NCBI GenBank assembly: GCA_049487715.1
Contig: CP150564.1
Span: 248,001 to 312,000, forward strand
Direction of reading: 5' to 3'
From: Pycnococcus provasolii
Lineage: Eukaryota; Chlorophyta; Pseudoscourfieldiophyceae; Pseudoscourfieldiales
Length of the DNA stretch: 64,000 nt
The notes beneath the pieces were generated by a model that was given only the letters and a program-made list of their open reading frames with translations, was not told the origin of the DNA and did not search any database. The position numbers and the translations under genes were made by a program. Of the stretch, positions 30,696-41,108 are shown piece after piece; the stretch's first letter is position 1, and the number at the start of each line of letters is the position of its first letter.

Positions 30696-31003
30696 GGTGA
30701 CCTTGGAGCTGTGCAAGGAGCACTTTTACGCGGAGCAGCCGGAGAATGGGGCGGGAGGGCAAGGCGGAGAAAAAATGGGGGAAGGGGAGAGGCGCGCGCC
30801 CTCACCGGGTCCCAGGGGGGGCGGGCGGCTAACCCTAGCAAAACTTCAGATCAGACGCGCAATAATACCCTAATAGTGGTACGGTAATACATGTCAATGG
30901 ATTGCATAACTATAACTAAACTAAACTTAACGTATCTGTATCTGTATTCATTTCTTTACTTGTCTGTTCTGTTCTGTCAGCGTTCTGTCAGCGTTCACAA
31001 GTG
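30696..31003. promoter_or_regulatory. ARID-gene promoter and intergenic gap
   Basis: GGCTAACCCTAGC near 30829-30841 and a purine-rich block (pyrimidine-rich on the coding strand) at 30740-30800 precede the ARID gene. The rest is AT-rich 3' DNA of the Deg protease gene, with direct repeats TCTGTATCTGTATTC and GTTCTGTCAGC near 30932-30995. Confidence 0.45.
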
Positions 31004-32356
31004 TCAGTCTGCACTCGCAAGCACGACGTCCGCCTCCATCTCCTCGTATCTCGGATCGGTGCCACCTGACGCGGAGGCGGTGTCGTAGCGACGCCACTTG
31101 ATGTGAAGCGTCTGGCCAGCCGTCGCGGCGGCGAGCGCTGCCGCGACGTCGCCGGGACTTCGAATGGGACGAGTGCCGATGCCAATCAACACATCGCCGG
31201 GAACCACGCCACGGAGCTCGCGACGGGTCGCCAGCAAACCAGCTTTCGCGGCGGGGCCGGTCGCATCGACGGAGCTCACGAGCGCACCTTCGGGAGGCAG
31301 GCCGAATGCACCCAGAGTCTTCGCGCCATCGAACGTCGCTCCAAGGCTTGCCGGCATGGCAGTGGCGCCACTCGCTAAGCGGTCCACCACCGGAGCCGCA
31401 ACGCTCAGCGGTATCGCAAAGCCAATTCCTGCGAATGCACCCGCTTTCTGCACAACAGCCGTGTTCAATCCGATCAGCTTGCCCTTCGAATTCAAAAGGG
31501 CGCCGCCGCTGTTGCCCGGATTGATTGCGGCATCCACCTGCACACATCCGCCCAAGATTGCACCACCCTCGCCTGGAACATCGCGATCAAGACCAGACAC
31601 GATACCACTCGTCAAGGTGTTCGACCACCCAAACGGGTTGCCGATGGCGTAGGCACGCTGCCCAACGACGAGCTGCGACGACAAGCTCGCGAGCTCGATC
31701 GGCGGGGGCGATAACGTCGGGTCCTCGAGGCGCAAGACGGCGACATCTCGTAGCGCGTCACTTCCGACGAGCGTCGCCAGCACCTCGCGCGTGCTGAAGC
31801 CATCAGGCAGCGTGACCCGAACGCGAGCAACCTTCCCACCCACCGCCTTTCCGCCGTACGCCTTGATCGCACTCGCAATGACGTGAGTGTTCGTCACGAT
31901 GATGCCGTCTCCATATCCTGGCCACGCCACCCCGCTTCCGTTTCCCTGCGCTGCGTCCGCGAACGTGCGCGCGCTTCCCGGAGGAGGGATCGTAGAATCA
32001 AGCACGCTCACCACACTCTTCGCCGCGGCGTTGAATGACCTTGCAGACGCCGCCTCGTCTGGCAGGAGGTCCGCGTACGGGTCAGCGGCGTACGCGGGTT
32101 TGGCGCTTCTGATTGCCCCCGTCGTCACGCTTGCGATCGCGAGCAAGACGGCGCGTCTCTGCTGCGCGTGCTGGTGCTCGTCATCCTCATCCAAAGGGAA
32201 GGTCGTATCCCTAGCATCCGCACCGTGCACGCCCCAGGCGCACAGAGGACGCTGCTGCGTACGTGAGGGATCCCTTGCGTTGTATTTGTGGGAGTGAAGA
32301 GCTGTGTTATTGTGATTGTGAGGCAACAATGACCGACACGCAAGAGGCAACGGCAT
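31004..32356 (-). CDS. Deg/HtrA serine protease, thylakoid-lumen targeted
   Basis: A 450-residue trypsin-like Deg protease. The ATG is at 32354-32356. The N-terminus looks bipartite: a basic transit-like stretch, then twin arginines with a hydrophobic core (QQRRAVLLAIASVTTG) and an AYA-AD site typical of Tat-type lumen cleavage. The catalytic triad is visible: His in IVTNTHVIAS, Asp in ALRDVAVLRLED and Ser in INPGNSGGALLN. One PDZ domain follows (GALVSSVDATGPAAKAGL, VVPGDVLIGIG). With a single PDZ it resembles lumenal Deg1 or Deg8, which clear damaged photosystem II proteins. The paralogue cannot be decided by eye. Confidence 0.88.
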   Translation of the reverse strand: MPLPLACRSLLPHNHNNTALHSHKYNARDPSRTQQRPLCAWGVHGADARDTTFPLDEDDEHQHAQQRRAVLLAIASVTTGAIRSAKPAYAADPYADLLPDEAASARSFNAAAKSVVSVLDSTIPPPGSARTFADAAQGNGSGVAWPGYGDGIIVTNTHVIASAIKAYGGKAVGGKVARVRVTLPDGFSTREVLATLVGSDALRDVAVLRLEDPTLSPPPIELASLSSQLVVGQRAYAIGNPFGWSNTLTSGIVSGLDRDVPGEGGAILGGCVQVDAAINPGNSGGALLNSKGKLIGLNTAVVQKAGAFAGIGFAIPLSVAAPVVDRLASGATAMPASLGATFDGAKTLGAFGLPPEGALVSSVDATGPAAKAGLLATRRELRGVVPGDVLIGIGTRPIRSPGDVAAALAAATAGQTLHIKWRRYDTASASGGTDPRYEEMEADVVLASAD

Positions 32357-32522
32357 GATACAGTAGACTAGTTCTCGCAAGCGAACGAAACAATAGACGT
32401 GTGCAGAATAGAATGGATCCAACGCAAAAAACAAGGGCTCCGGAAAACAGTTTTAACAGCGCTCTGCTCTGCCCTCTGGGTGACGAGGCCAAACTAATAA
32501 GGCCTTAGATTTTTTTCGCGCC

Positions 32523-32523
<1 letters not shown>

Positions 32524-32554
<31 letters not shown>

Positions 32555-32571
32555 GGTTAGGGTTAGGGTTA
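32524..32571. promoter_or_regulatory. Seven-unit TTAGGG array in a divergent promoter
   Basis: An uninterrupted run of TTAGGG units with one TTTAGGG lies between the Deg gene (minus, ATG 168 bp away) and the macrodomain gene (plus, ATG about 87 bp away). It is the longest such array in the window. Its central position in a 301-bp divergent gap suggests bidirectional promoter activity (inference). Confidence 0.6.
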
Positions 32572-32657
32572 CGACTCTTGTACCCCTCCTTGCCACCTCC
32601 ACCTGGCACTTTTTTGTTGTTTTTCGCGTACTATATTTGGTACAACTATTTGGTACC

Positions 32658-33275
32658 ATGCTGCGCGCGTACGTGCTCGCACAGTCAAACTCATCGTCGG
32701 TACGGCTCACGCTCGAGCGCGGCGACCTCACGAAGTGGGCGCCGAGACTGGTCACGGCCAACTCGGCGGCAATCGCAAACGCGGCGAACGAACGCATGCT
32801 CGGTGGAGGGGGCGTCGACGGCGCCATACACCGCGCCGCTGGACAAGCACTCCTCGAAGCGTGCCGCAACGTCCCGGAGACTCGGCCGGGAATTCGATGT
32901 CCGACGGGGGAGGCACGCATCACCTCAGCGGGAAATCTTGGAGTCGCGAACGTGATTCATACCGTCGGACCAATCTATGACGCCGCGAACCCGTCTGAGA
33001 GCAAGGCGCTTCTGACTCGCGCGTATGCAAATAGCCTCGCAGTGGCGGCAGAAAACCAAATATCCGCCGTTGCCTTTCCAGCGATCAGCTGCGGCGTATT
33101 TGGTTATCCTATCCCCGACGCGGCGCACGTCGCGGTCGAACAGGCAGTCATGCACGCAACGTCGGAGACGACCACTCTCAAAGAAATCGCTTTCGTGTTG
33201 TTTGACAACACGTGCTACGATGCATGGGTGGACGCGGTCAGGACGCAGAACCTCGAGAGCGTAGAAATCGCATAG
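32658..33275 (+). CDS. Macrodomain protein (O-acetyl-ADP-ribose deacetylase-like)
   Basis: A 205-residue protein that is nearly all macrodomain. RLTLERGDLTKW opens the fold. ANSAAIANAANERMLGGGGVDGAIHRAAG carries the ADP-ribose binding loop with conserved Asn and the GGGGVDGAIH motif of MacroD/YmdB enzymes. IHTVGPIYD and the second loop AFPAISCGVFGYP follow. These residues are those needed for hydrolysis of O-acetyl-ADP-ribose or mono-ADP-ribosyl-glutamate. Start is the ATG at 32658. TGTAA at about 33289 lies 14 bases after the stop. Confidence 0.9.
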   Translation: MLRAYVLAQSNSSSVRLTLERGDLTKWAPRLVTANSAAIANAANERMLGGGGVDGAIHRAAGQALLEACRNVPETRPGIRCPTGEARITSAGNLGVANVIHTVGPIYDAANPSESKALLTRAYANSLAVAAENQISAVAFPAISCGVFGYPIPDAAHVAVEQAVMHATSETTTLKEIAFVLFDNTCYDAWVDAVRTQNLESVEIA

Positions 33276-33885
33276 CGCGTATCTAAGATGTAACATCTTC
33301 TTGTTCACCTGAACAAACAACTTTATCATACACAAACCTTCTTTCGCAGACCGGGTGGGAAAACACTACCGTCGCGCGTCGTAACCCCCGTCTGCAAGTC
33401 CATCGTTGGAGGCGTAGTTGGCGCGTAAATGCCCCTCGCTATAACGCGAAAAGAAGACTTCCGGGCGCCCAATTCACCAATTCATTTTTTAAAAAAAAGC
33501 CAGCGCAACAAAAAGAACTTGACCACCTCTTCCGACTTCCGACTTCAGCCGTCGATGAGAATCTGTTTGACCACTTCTCTAAGGGAGAAAACAACAGGCA
33601 CGATTATAGTCCAGGGAGAAGACCACGTGGTCCATGGAGATTTGCATTTGGAACCATTAAAAGCACTACCATCACAGAACTAAGCTTAGGTTGGTACATA
33701 CGTCGCCATCCCCACCGGGTATGTACTTTAACTAGACTATTGAGTTTATTCCGCATACGTATCTCCGCGGAGAATGGGGCCCGCACGCGTCGTTGGGGGG
33801 GGCACCTATTTGCAATATCAGCCACAAAATCGGCAACCTCCCTTAAGATACTTCCTAGTTGGTCGTTGGCTCCCATTGCGATTTG
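33276..33885. other. Intergenic, 33276-33885
   Basis: 610 bp without a convincing gene. The macrodomain 3' end is followed by GC-mixed DNA, two poly-A or poly-T-like runs near 33486 and TCCGACTTCCGACTTCAG near 33530. A short minus-strand open frame (33604-33876) lacks an ATG and any motif. Confidence 0.35.
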
Positions 33886-35604
33886 ATGGCGGCCATGGGT
33901 TCGTCGTCCTCCTTTGTCTTGTTACCTTGTGTTTGGATTTGGTTGGCCGTTCTTCTGTCTTGCCTGGCCACTTGCACGGCCGTGGACATGTCGCGATTCT
34001 ATGTCACGCTCGACGGCGTGATGGGGGGACGCTCGTCTGGGGCCGTTCAGACGACACAACAAGGACACCTGTTGTTTTCAGGAAATATCAACGTCTTAGG
34101 AGGAGGATTTGCGAACATTAGGACGTCCATACCAACGGCGAACTTTGCCAACTCTGAAGGACTGGTCATAGAATACGTGCCGAGACTACAGGGGGAAGGT
34201 GACCACGGCGTTTCGCCACTCGGTGTACAAGTGCAGGTCTCGGACGGAAGATGTGCATGCCCCAAAATTGCGGCGTTCGGGCTTGCACCCGGTGCTGCGA
34301 ACGGGCAAAAGGCGACTGCCGTCGTGCCCACCGCGGCGTGGGAGAATGGAAAGAACCAAGGGTGGAGGAGCTGCTCGTGCAATACTGACGTGACCCGCAT
34401 CACGTCAATCTACCTGTACGTTCTTTTCCAGGAGGGGAGCTTTCAGATGGAGCTCGTCAACCTGCGCCTCCTCGCTCCTGGGGAGAACCTGCCAGCCGTG
34501 AATTTGCCGACGTCGAGCCTGGAGAGCCTTTCGCCAAGCCACGGTGCTGCCAATACCGCCGAACTACTGATTAATAACGCTGTCGAACGCGGAGTGCTAT
34601 CCTTCAACAAGGGATATCCCGACATCTGCGCCGCAATCTACGCCAGTGCCCTCATGCACCTCGCGACTGCGAACGACACACCTCAGTCTGTCAAAGATTC
34701 AGCGAAGGCGGCTTTGACGCATTCAGCGGCTGATTGGTCGACTTCGTACACGGGTGGAAACAGCGCGCGCGCTTGGGCGCTCCGCCACATCGTCGATGAC
34801 GCATGGGCAAAGGCCAAACACGCCTCGACGAATCCAACTGCATCGCCTGGCACTGACATGACTATGGCAACCACACAGGTGAGTTCGTTATTGCTTTCTC
34901 CCCCGCCTTCCCCACCGCCACCCTCGCCGCCGCCACCCTCGCCGCCGCCACCGTCGCCGCCGCCACCGTCGTCGCTGCCGCCGAGCACTACGACCACCAC
35001 CTCTACCCCTGAAGTCGTTTCATACACAACAACCTCAACCTCAACCTCAACCTCAACCTCAACCTCAACCTTAACTACGACCACAACTACGACGACGACA
35101 ACAACAACTCCATCGACTACTCAGATCTCGACCACATCTACCACTGCGACAACAAGTCTGACCACAACAACGACTGCTGGCACCTTGATCACGATTGTGA
35201 CGTCTGCAGCCACCACCCAACCTGAAACGACCGCGATTACCACCACCTCCTCTACGGCTATTTCAACTAAATCCGCTGACTCCGAAACCGCCTCACCCTC
35301 GCAGGCATCTTCGCGGGATTATGACATCTCATCGAAAATGGTCACATATGCAACCACAAACGCGAAGAAGGATTCGGACGCTGCAAGCGTCAATTTGGGA
35401 TTGATAGTCGCTGTCACAATTTTGGCCACAGTCCTTGTCATGGGTGGCATTGGGCTCGCGGTGCATATGCGACGCAAACAAATCAAATCCGCTGAACCCG
35501 TGACGGTCGGCGTGCCTGTAGTTGCCATGGCAGCTGCACCGCAACCGATGCAGGTTGACGGCACATCCACGGCCTCTTCCGTTAAATCTGCCTCGAATGT
35601 GTGA
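33886..35604 (+). CDS. Membrane-anchored CIA30-domain protein with mucin-like stalk
   Basis: A 572-residue type I membrane protein. The signal peptide is near the N-terminus (VLLPCVWIWLAVLLSCLA). Residues about 35-205 resemble the CIA30/NDUFAF1 beta-sandwich: FYVTLDGVMGGRSSG, LLFSGNINVLGGGFANIRT and MELVNLRLL. In mitochondria CIA30 helps complex I assembly, but this protein enters the secretory route, so the domain likely serves as a carbohydrate- or protein-binding module. A helical region (about 215-310) follows. Then come proline runs (SPPPPSPPPPS) and a Ser/Thr-rich stalk encoded partly by a CAACCT hexamer repeat near 35027-35072. A transmembrane segment (LIVAVTILATVLVMGGIGLAV) and a short basic tail end the protein. 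Confidence 0.72.
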   Translation: MAAMGSSSSFVLLPCVWIWLAVLLSCLATCTAVDMSRFYVTLDGVMGGRSSGAVQTTQQGHLLFSGNINVLGGGFANIRTSIPTANFANSEGLVIEYVPRLQGEGDHGVSPLGVQVQVSDGRCACPKIAAFGLAPGAANGQKATAVVPTAAWENGKNQGWRSCSCNTDVTRITSIYLYVLFQEGSFQMELVNLRLLAPGENLPAVNLPTSSLESLSPSHGAANTAELLINNAVERGVLSFNKGYPDICAAIYASALMHLATANDTPQSVKDSAKAALTHSAADWSTSYTGGNSARAWALRHIVDDAWAKAKHASTNPTASPGTDMTMATTQVSSLLLSPPPSPPPPSPPPPSPPPPSPPPPSSLPPSTTTTTSTPEVVSYTTTSTSTSTSTSTSTLTTTTTTTTTTTTPSTTQISTTSTTATTSLTTTTTAGTLITIVTSAATTQPETTAITTTSSTAISTKSADSETASPSQASSRDYDISSKMVTYATTNAKKDSDAASVNLGLIVAVTILATVLVMGGIGLAVHMRRKQIKSAEPVTVGVPVVAMAAAPQPMQVDGTSTASSVKSASNV

Positions 35605-35653
35605 AATCGACAGGGAAGGTTTCTTCTAAAGGTTATGTTACGAATGATTGCTT

Positions 35654-37121
35654 TTAAGTCAGAAGCGGTAGAAGCAAGTCGTCAAAATCGCGCATGATTT
35701 GCGTGAAAAATGCGCTCGTATGATCCTCGCGGCGCGCTGCTTCCTCGTACATGGCAAGCGACGCCATCGAAAATGTTGAGAACCAATACCATGTCGCCTT
35801 AACTCCTCCTAAGCTCTTCGTGGCGGAGCATGCGAAGCACGAAATGGGTGGCAAGATCATCGCGGAAAAACCCACAAAACCAAACGCACCGGCGATAAAG
35901 AGCCAAGTGAAGCCGCGCATGCGCCGCGCGCGCGCCCACCGTACAATTTGTGCGATAATGTACGTTCCGCATCCTCCTACGACGAAGTTGAAGTAGTTCA
36001 CCGGATTTGAGGCCGTCATCGCCGCCGAAATGGACGCCATAACCGAGAGGACGATAATGCACAAGAAGTTCTTGCCAGACGGACCGGCGTCGAGCAGAAG
36101 TCCAGCATCGACGAGGCCGGCGTACGCGAGGGACACGGCAACTGCCGACGTCATTCCCATCACGAGTTTAAGCGCAACTTGGTAGAGTTGAGTTGCCGGC
36201 TGGAGTCCACACTCAACCTTAAACGCGCTGTGCGTGACGCCACCCAAAAGCATCATGCACGCGTAGAGCACGAATGCGATCGCGAGTGCGTGGCGTTCAG
36301 CCTGCACGCTTCGGATCGCCGCGGCGAAACCTACACCAACGCTTGCGAGTGCCGCGAAAGCGACGAGCGGGTTGCACAAACAGCCGTGTCCGACGATTCG
36401 CGCGAGGAATTTGGGCACGAAGCAGTACAATGTGGGCAGCGTTGAACATGGGAGGCAAACGTCTTCCACTTTGCACGAGTCTGCCGACGTATGGTCGAAG
36501 TCGCTGCTTGGCGGATCTTGGCGCACCCATTTTTTGTACAGCACTGTGACGTTCAGAGTCGGTAGCTCGAGCTTGACAGGTATGGCTGCCGCGGAGATGA
36601 CACGGAAGGGTATGTTTCGCGCGAGTCTCCCCAGCACACTTAGTCTGATGCTCCCAAAATCCTACGTAGCTCGTGCACATGGAGCCTGCCGCCTTCACCG
36701 CCTCGGCATCCGCGTCGTCTCCACAGGGAACAATGCCGTCGAACGTCGCTTTAGCCGCCGCGTCGGGCGCAACGACGAGCTGTCCGAGACTTCCTGGCGC
36801 GTGCCCCGTTTTGCACGTGTCGCCCTTTTCGTTTGCGTCTGTGTAGAAGGTGTTTGTGTAGTCGTTGTCGTCGTCCTCGTAGTGAACGACTATGCGTAAG
36901 TTGGCAGACTTTGCGGCGAGCTTGGTTCCATCTGCGTTGACGAACACGGTCTGCGGCTGTTGTTTTTCCACCGTCGCACCCGTTCCTGTTTTTGCGACGA
37001 CTTGCACGGAGAAGGCGCGCGTGGGGAAGCCCGCGTATTCGCCCGCTGCGAAGTTGGCCGTCAGCCAGGTTGTCGTCACCGCCAGCAGCACGAGCGGCCG
37101 CAAACGCGCCACCCCCACCAT
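35654..37121 (-). CDS. Multispanning membrane protein with signal peptide, unknown (frame-shifted)
   Basis: The N-terminal frame starts at the ATG at 37119-37121 with a signal peptide (LRPLVLLAVTTTWLTANFA). A Cys-containing extracellular domain follows (about 160 residues, VQVVAKTGTG to SMCTSYVGFW). The continuation lies in another frame ending at 35654. It begins near LGRLARNIPFRVISAAAIPV, passes a Cys cluster (CKVEDVCLPCSTLPTLYC) and then has about seven hydrophobic segments (including LVAFAALASVGVGFAAAI and FTWLFIAGAFGFVGFSAMI). A one-base change near 36640-36660, close to a CCCAAAA run, would unify them. I do not recognise the family. The layout (extracellular N-domain, about seven helices, short tail) recalls a receptor or CREST-like membrane protein, but no diagnostic motif is seen. 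Confidence 0.6.
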
Positions 37122-38338
37122 GATGAGTGGAGGGCAGGTGCGAAGATGGAGTGGCGAGTGGTCGGGAAACGCGTCAAGCCTTTGACGGGTACAAATGCGC
37201 GTACGTACCAAACATAACCTGATTTCGTGATGTCATTCATCATCGAGGTAAAACTTTACGTGAAAAGCATGCGTGCTAACCTTAAGGTGATGAGGCTCCC
37301 TCCTCGTACATACTTCGATGACCTGGTCTGCTGTCTGGACTCTCTGGAGCGATATCGGACAGTCTCCATACTTCCTACACACAACTATCGTAGATAACGA
37401 GCACACCTGACACCACGCTGCCACGGATAAAATAGTCTACGGAACCACTTGCCGTCATGATGAGCGATGAGGGAGGCTCAGCGACGGCGACTCTGCGTGG
37501 TGGCCTTGTTCAGATGGCAGCGGGCAAGACCTGTCTGTGCGAAGCCCAAAGTTGTTCACCTCCAGGACTTCTTCCTTCTTTCTTCTTTCTTCTTCCTTCT
37601 TTCTTCTGAAGTTCTGAGCAGCTGAGCAGCTGAGCAGCAAGAGAAGGCTCATCAGAGAGGTCCTGCACTGAAGAGTCGTGCATGAGTCGTGCGCCTGACA
37701 CCTGACTTGACTAGACTTCGTGTCACGTGTGGCAGTCAGACCTGTCAGACTTCAGACTTCAGACGACAAAGAGGTGGTCGCGCAAATACTGTACCGGGTA
37801 GGGTCAGGTCCAAACAGGTACCACTAAAAGGTCCAAACGTCCCAGTACAGTACCAACCAAGTACCAACCAAGTACTGTACCAACGAACACACACAGGTTG
37901 GTACAGTACCAACGTACCGTCTCGTCAGTCAGGCAGTCGTCGTTTCCAAAACCTGTGCTGTAGTCTGTACGAGGTAAAGTTTACGCGGTCCTTGCCTGAC
38001 ACCTGAAGTCTCCTGAAGTCTCCTGAAGTCTCCTGAAGTCTCCTCTCCTCTCCTCTCTGAAGTCGTCTCAGAGCCTCAGACGTGTTGTGTTGTGTTGTGT
38101 TGGCTGCGTGTGTTCTGTGTTGCGTCCGGCCTCGGGGACCTTGAAAAGTTCTCCCCCAACCAAACCGGCTTGGTTTGCTTTTGTCGTCTCCATCCACCCA
38201 CCCACCCGGCGGGCCAGCCCGTTGTGGGCCCCGTTCCTCATCCTCTTTCTTAGGTGGCCCCTTAAGGAGGGTTGCCCCCTTAAGGTTGCCCTTAAGGCCC
38301 TTAAGTTGGTAAAATTGTTTTTGTTGGCGGCCATATAT
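37122..38338. other. 1.2-kb intergenic region rich in simple repeats
   Basis: No gene seen. Contents: a pyrimidine microsatellite (TTCTTTCTTCTTCC) at 37563-37608; GAGCAGCT repeats at 37615-37640; a GTAC-rich block at 37780-37925 with many TACAGTACCAACC units; CCTGAAGTCT repeated four times at 38009-38045; and a GTGTT microsatellite near 38080-38100. The last 240 bp is the leader of the Gln-rich gene, with repeated CCTTAAGG words near 38260-38305. Confidence 0.5.
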
Positions 38339-40951
38339 ATGGAAGACTCTGCTGAAGGGGCTGTGCGCCGCGCGCTTCTGCAGGTACCAGGTGGTGAGGA
38401 CGTCGGTGACAATGTCGTCAATGACAATGTGGGTGATTATCACGCAGGCGCTTTAGAGCTCGACGCCGAGCCACCTGCTGGTGTTGGCGACGCGGCGGGC
38501 GTGTACGAAGAGCTCACAGTCGAACCGCCGGAAAATACAGTCCTGCCACACGCGCCAGAAACGTACGAAGTTGACGTCGTCGAGAGAAGCGCATCGGCGA
38601 CGCTCATGGATGTCGACTTTGGAGACGAAACGGCAAGAGCCGCGAACGGCGCGGGGGAAGCCAGCTGGAACGACGCACACGACGTGCCGCGAATGGAGTC
38701 GAAGCAACACGACGACACATTTGGTGGCTGGGACGGACAGCAGCACGACGAAGGCGGGGCAGAGAGCGCACAACCTTTACCAGCGCAGCGGCGTGCGGAC
38801 GGAGACGAAGCGAGACAAAACCACTTTTCACCACGGCAGCAGCAGTACGCCAGTCCGTCGGCGGTGCGCAGCAGCCTCGAGTCCGTCGTCACCGCCAGTA
38901 CAGACGTGCGCCTGCGCGCCGCTGACCCGAAGCGTGAGCGACGTCAGCAGGAGAAAAATTGGAACCGGCGCGTGCCAGGCCAAGCTGTCAAGCCACCGAA
39001 GGATTACGCAAGAGCGCCCGTCGCTCCCGCGGCAGTTCGTCGACGACTCGCCAACCCCTCCATGGATGCGCGCATTAAGGACCAAGTCGAAAGGCGCAAG
39101 GCAATGCACGACAACTTCATGATGCGCCGCTTTGGCGTGCTGGCGAACGGTGAGGCGCCGCCGCCGGAAATGGTCGCGCAAGCCATCGCTGCTGCGCCAC
39201 CCGCGGCGCTGCCGCCAATGCCACCGCCACCGCACGCGCCAGCCGCAAAGCACGCGCAGCCGGCAAGAGGGCAGCGCAACATAGACCCGCTCTACGGACG
39301 GCGCGGCGAATTCGACGGAGTGAAAGCTCCCTCCGGGCGGCCCATGGCGCGTGAGCCCGGCGAGGTGCCTCGTCTGCAGCAGCCGATGCATCTCGTGAAG
39401 AAAGACGCGAGGTCAAAGGAGCTGCGGCGCGACCTTGGACCGCCGCCGCCGCTTCCTAAGTTGCACGGCAAAGGAGGCAAGAGGCGCGGGCCAACCAAGG
39501 TGCGAACCGCACCAGACGAGACGCTGAGGCATCCGAACCGCCTCATGCCGCTGCCGCGTACGGGCGGCAACGACGTCGAGGTCCCGCCACCAGGGCACGC
39601 GGGGATGGCTGTCGCGCCGCATGCGCCCATGGCAGGTTGGGCACAGCATCCGCAGGGTGGTGCGGGCTTGCCGTCACTTGCGCCCATGCAGATGCGGCAG
39701 ACACCAATGTTCCACGCAGCTGACGACGCGCCGATAGATCCCACGATGGCGGCCATGATGGGACGACAAAGTGATTTGGGCGCTGTCATTGAGGGGCATT
39801 ACGCGCCTACACAATTTCCGTCGTCAAATATCTTCGTTCCTCCAATGCACGCGGATGGTGGGATGATCCCAAATGTGCATAGTTCAAGCGAGTCTACTTC
39901 GAGTAGCCACGGCCCGGAAAGTGAGCTTTGGGCACAGAAGCTTGCACGACAACAGTACCTGCAACAGATGCATATGCAGCAGCAGCAACAACAACAACTG
40001 CAGCAGCAACAACAACTGCAGCAGGAGCAGCAGCAGCAGCATATGGCGATGCAAATGCAGCAGGGCATGGCTGGTGGTGTTGGTAATGTTGGCCATAATG
40101 TGCATCGCGCCGCACCGCGCGCCGCAGGAGCACAGCGAGCACCTCCGCAGAAGAAGAACGCAGGTAGTGGCGCAGGTACCAAGGCAAAGTCAGATCATCG
40201 GCTGCTCGACGAGGAGCTTGCGGTGCTCCGATGCATTCGCGCTCGCGAGGATGTGAAATTCCGCCTAACGAGCTACGTGCGCAACCGTCAGAAGGGTCGA
40301 GCTGGTGCCCTCGTCGCCGATCTACGACACACAACCTGTGCAGTGATAGAGGCGTTGGATGCATGGTCGCGCAAGTTGCCTCCGTTGGAAGTTGGCCGTC
40401 CATTTTTATTCGAGGGCAATGACTATCTGCGCGACGTGATTGGTCCTGACGTTGGGTACTTGACGGGCGTGCGAGAATTCGAGCTATTCGCGAGGCATAT
40501 GCCTTACTCGGAGGACCCGTTCGTTTGCTCTGGAAAGGACCTCGAAAAGGCGAGTCAGGCTCTCGCGTCTGGTGCAGCTGGTTTAGAGGCTGCTCGCACG
40601 GATAAGGCGCTGAAGAGATCGATCGAGTTGTTGCTGCGCTCGACTGCTGCAAGGCGCGTTTGGCGTGAAACAAGCAGCAGCATGCAGAGCATGCAGCCTG
40701 ACATAGCCGGCGTCGTCGGCGGCGAGAATGTCGACGAGTACGACGACGGGTACGACGACGACGGCATGATGCAAGAGCCTGACATGGACGATGTGCCGCT
40801 AGCTTACCAGCATCGCCACTATCAGCACGTGATGCCGCGTCGCGACGCGGGTGTGGGTGGCGAATCTTCTATGTACCATAATGTTAGACACGACGAGGGC
40901 CTCGACGCTCTCGAGGAGGACGCATACGCCGAGATGAACGACGACATGTGA
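38339..40951 (+). CDS. Large Gln/Pro-rich protein with helical C-terminal domain, unknown
   Basis: An 870-residue protein from the ATG at 38339. The first 250 residues are acidic and disordered. The middle is basic and Pro/Ala/Met-rich (PPAALPPMPPPPHAPAAKHA). It carries short ordered pieces such as NPSMDARIKDQVERRKAMHD. A poly-Gln stretch (near 39970-40065) follows. The last 250 residues look globular: DEELAVLRCIRAREDVKFRL, VIEALDAWSRKLPP, GNDYLRDVIGPDVGYL and MPYSEDPFVCSGKDLEKASQ. An acidic tail follows. I could not assign the C-terminal domain. The poly-Gln and Met-rich layout is common in mRNA-decay and transcription scaffolds, but that is only a resemblance. Confidence 0.7.
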   Translation: MEDSAEGAVRRALLQVPGGEDVGDNVVNDNVGDYHAGALELDAEPPAGVGDAAGVYEELTVEPPENTVLPHAPETYEVDVVERSASATLMDVDFGDETARAANGAGEASWNDAHDVPRMESKQHDDTFGGWDGQQHDEGGAESAQPLPAQRRADGDEARQNHFSPRQQQYASPSAVRSSLESVVTASTDVRLRAADPKRERRQQEKNWNRRVPGQAVKPPKDYARAPVAPAAVRRRLANPSMDARIKDQVERRKAMHDNFMMRRFGVLANGEAPPPEMVAQAIAAAPPAALPPMPPPPHAPAAKHAQPARGQRNIDPLYGRRGEFDGVKAPSGRPMAREPGEVPRLQQPMHLVKKDARSKELRRDLGPPPPLPKLHGKGGKRRGPTKVRTAPDETLRHPNRLMPLPRTGGNDVEVPPPGHAGMAVAPHAPMAGWAQHPQGGAGLPSLAPMQMRQTPMFHAADDAPIDPTMAAMMGRQSDLGAVIEGHYAPTQFPSSNIFVPPMHADGGMIPNVHSSSESTSSSHGPESELWAQKLARQQYLQQMHMQQQQQQQLQQQQQLQQEQQQQHMAMQMQQGMAGGVGNVGHNVHRAAPRAAGAQRAPPQKKNAGSGAGTKAKSDHRLLDEELAVLRCIRAREDVKFRLTSYVRNRQKGRAGALVADLRHTTCAVIEALDAWSRKLPPLEVGRPFLFEGNDYLRDVIGPDVGYLTGVREFELFARHMPYSEDPFVCSGKDLEKASQALASGAAGLEAARTDKALKRSIELLLRSTAARRVWRETSSSMQSMQPDIAGVVGGENVDEYDDGYDDDGMMQEPDMDDVPLAYQHRHYQHVMPRRDAGVGGESSMYHNVRHDEGLDALEEDAYAEMNDDM

Positions 40952-41108
40952 TGATTACGTAATATTCCTTATTTTCGATATTGATATGAACGAGGCGAGG
41001 CGGTTTGGGTCCCTCAATTTGCTGATTGGTTTCCTCCCTTTTTTCCGCCCCTTTTTCCCCAACCGACAGGTATCTTCATTTCCATTTCACTCTTTGGCAC
41101 TGCGCACC

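Noticed and set aside
32524-32571. TTAGGG array as a chromosome end or fusion scar
   Set aside because: It is short, flanked on both sides by ordinary genes, and one of about a dozen similar arrays at promoters, so a telomere or single fusion is unlikely.
33604-33876. 90-residue minus-strand frame before the CIA30 gene
   Set aside because: It begins without ATG and shows no domain; it overlaps the likely promoter of the forward gene.
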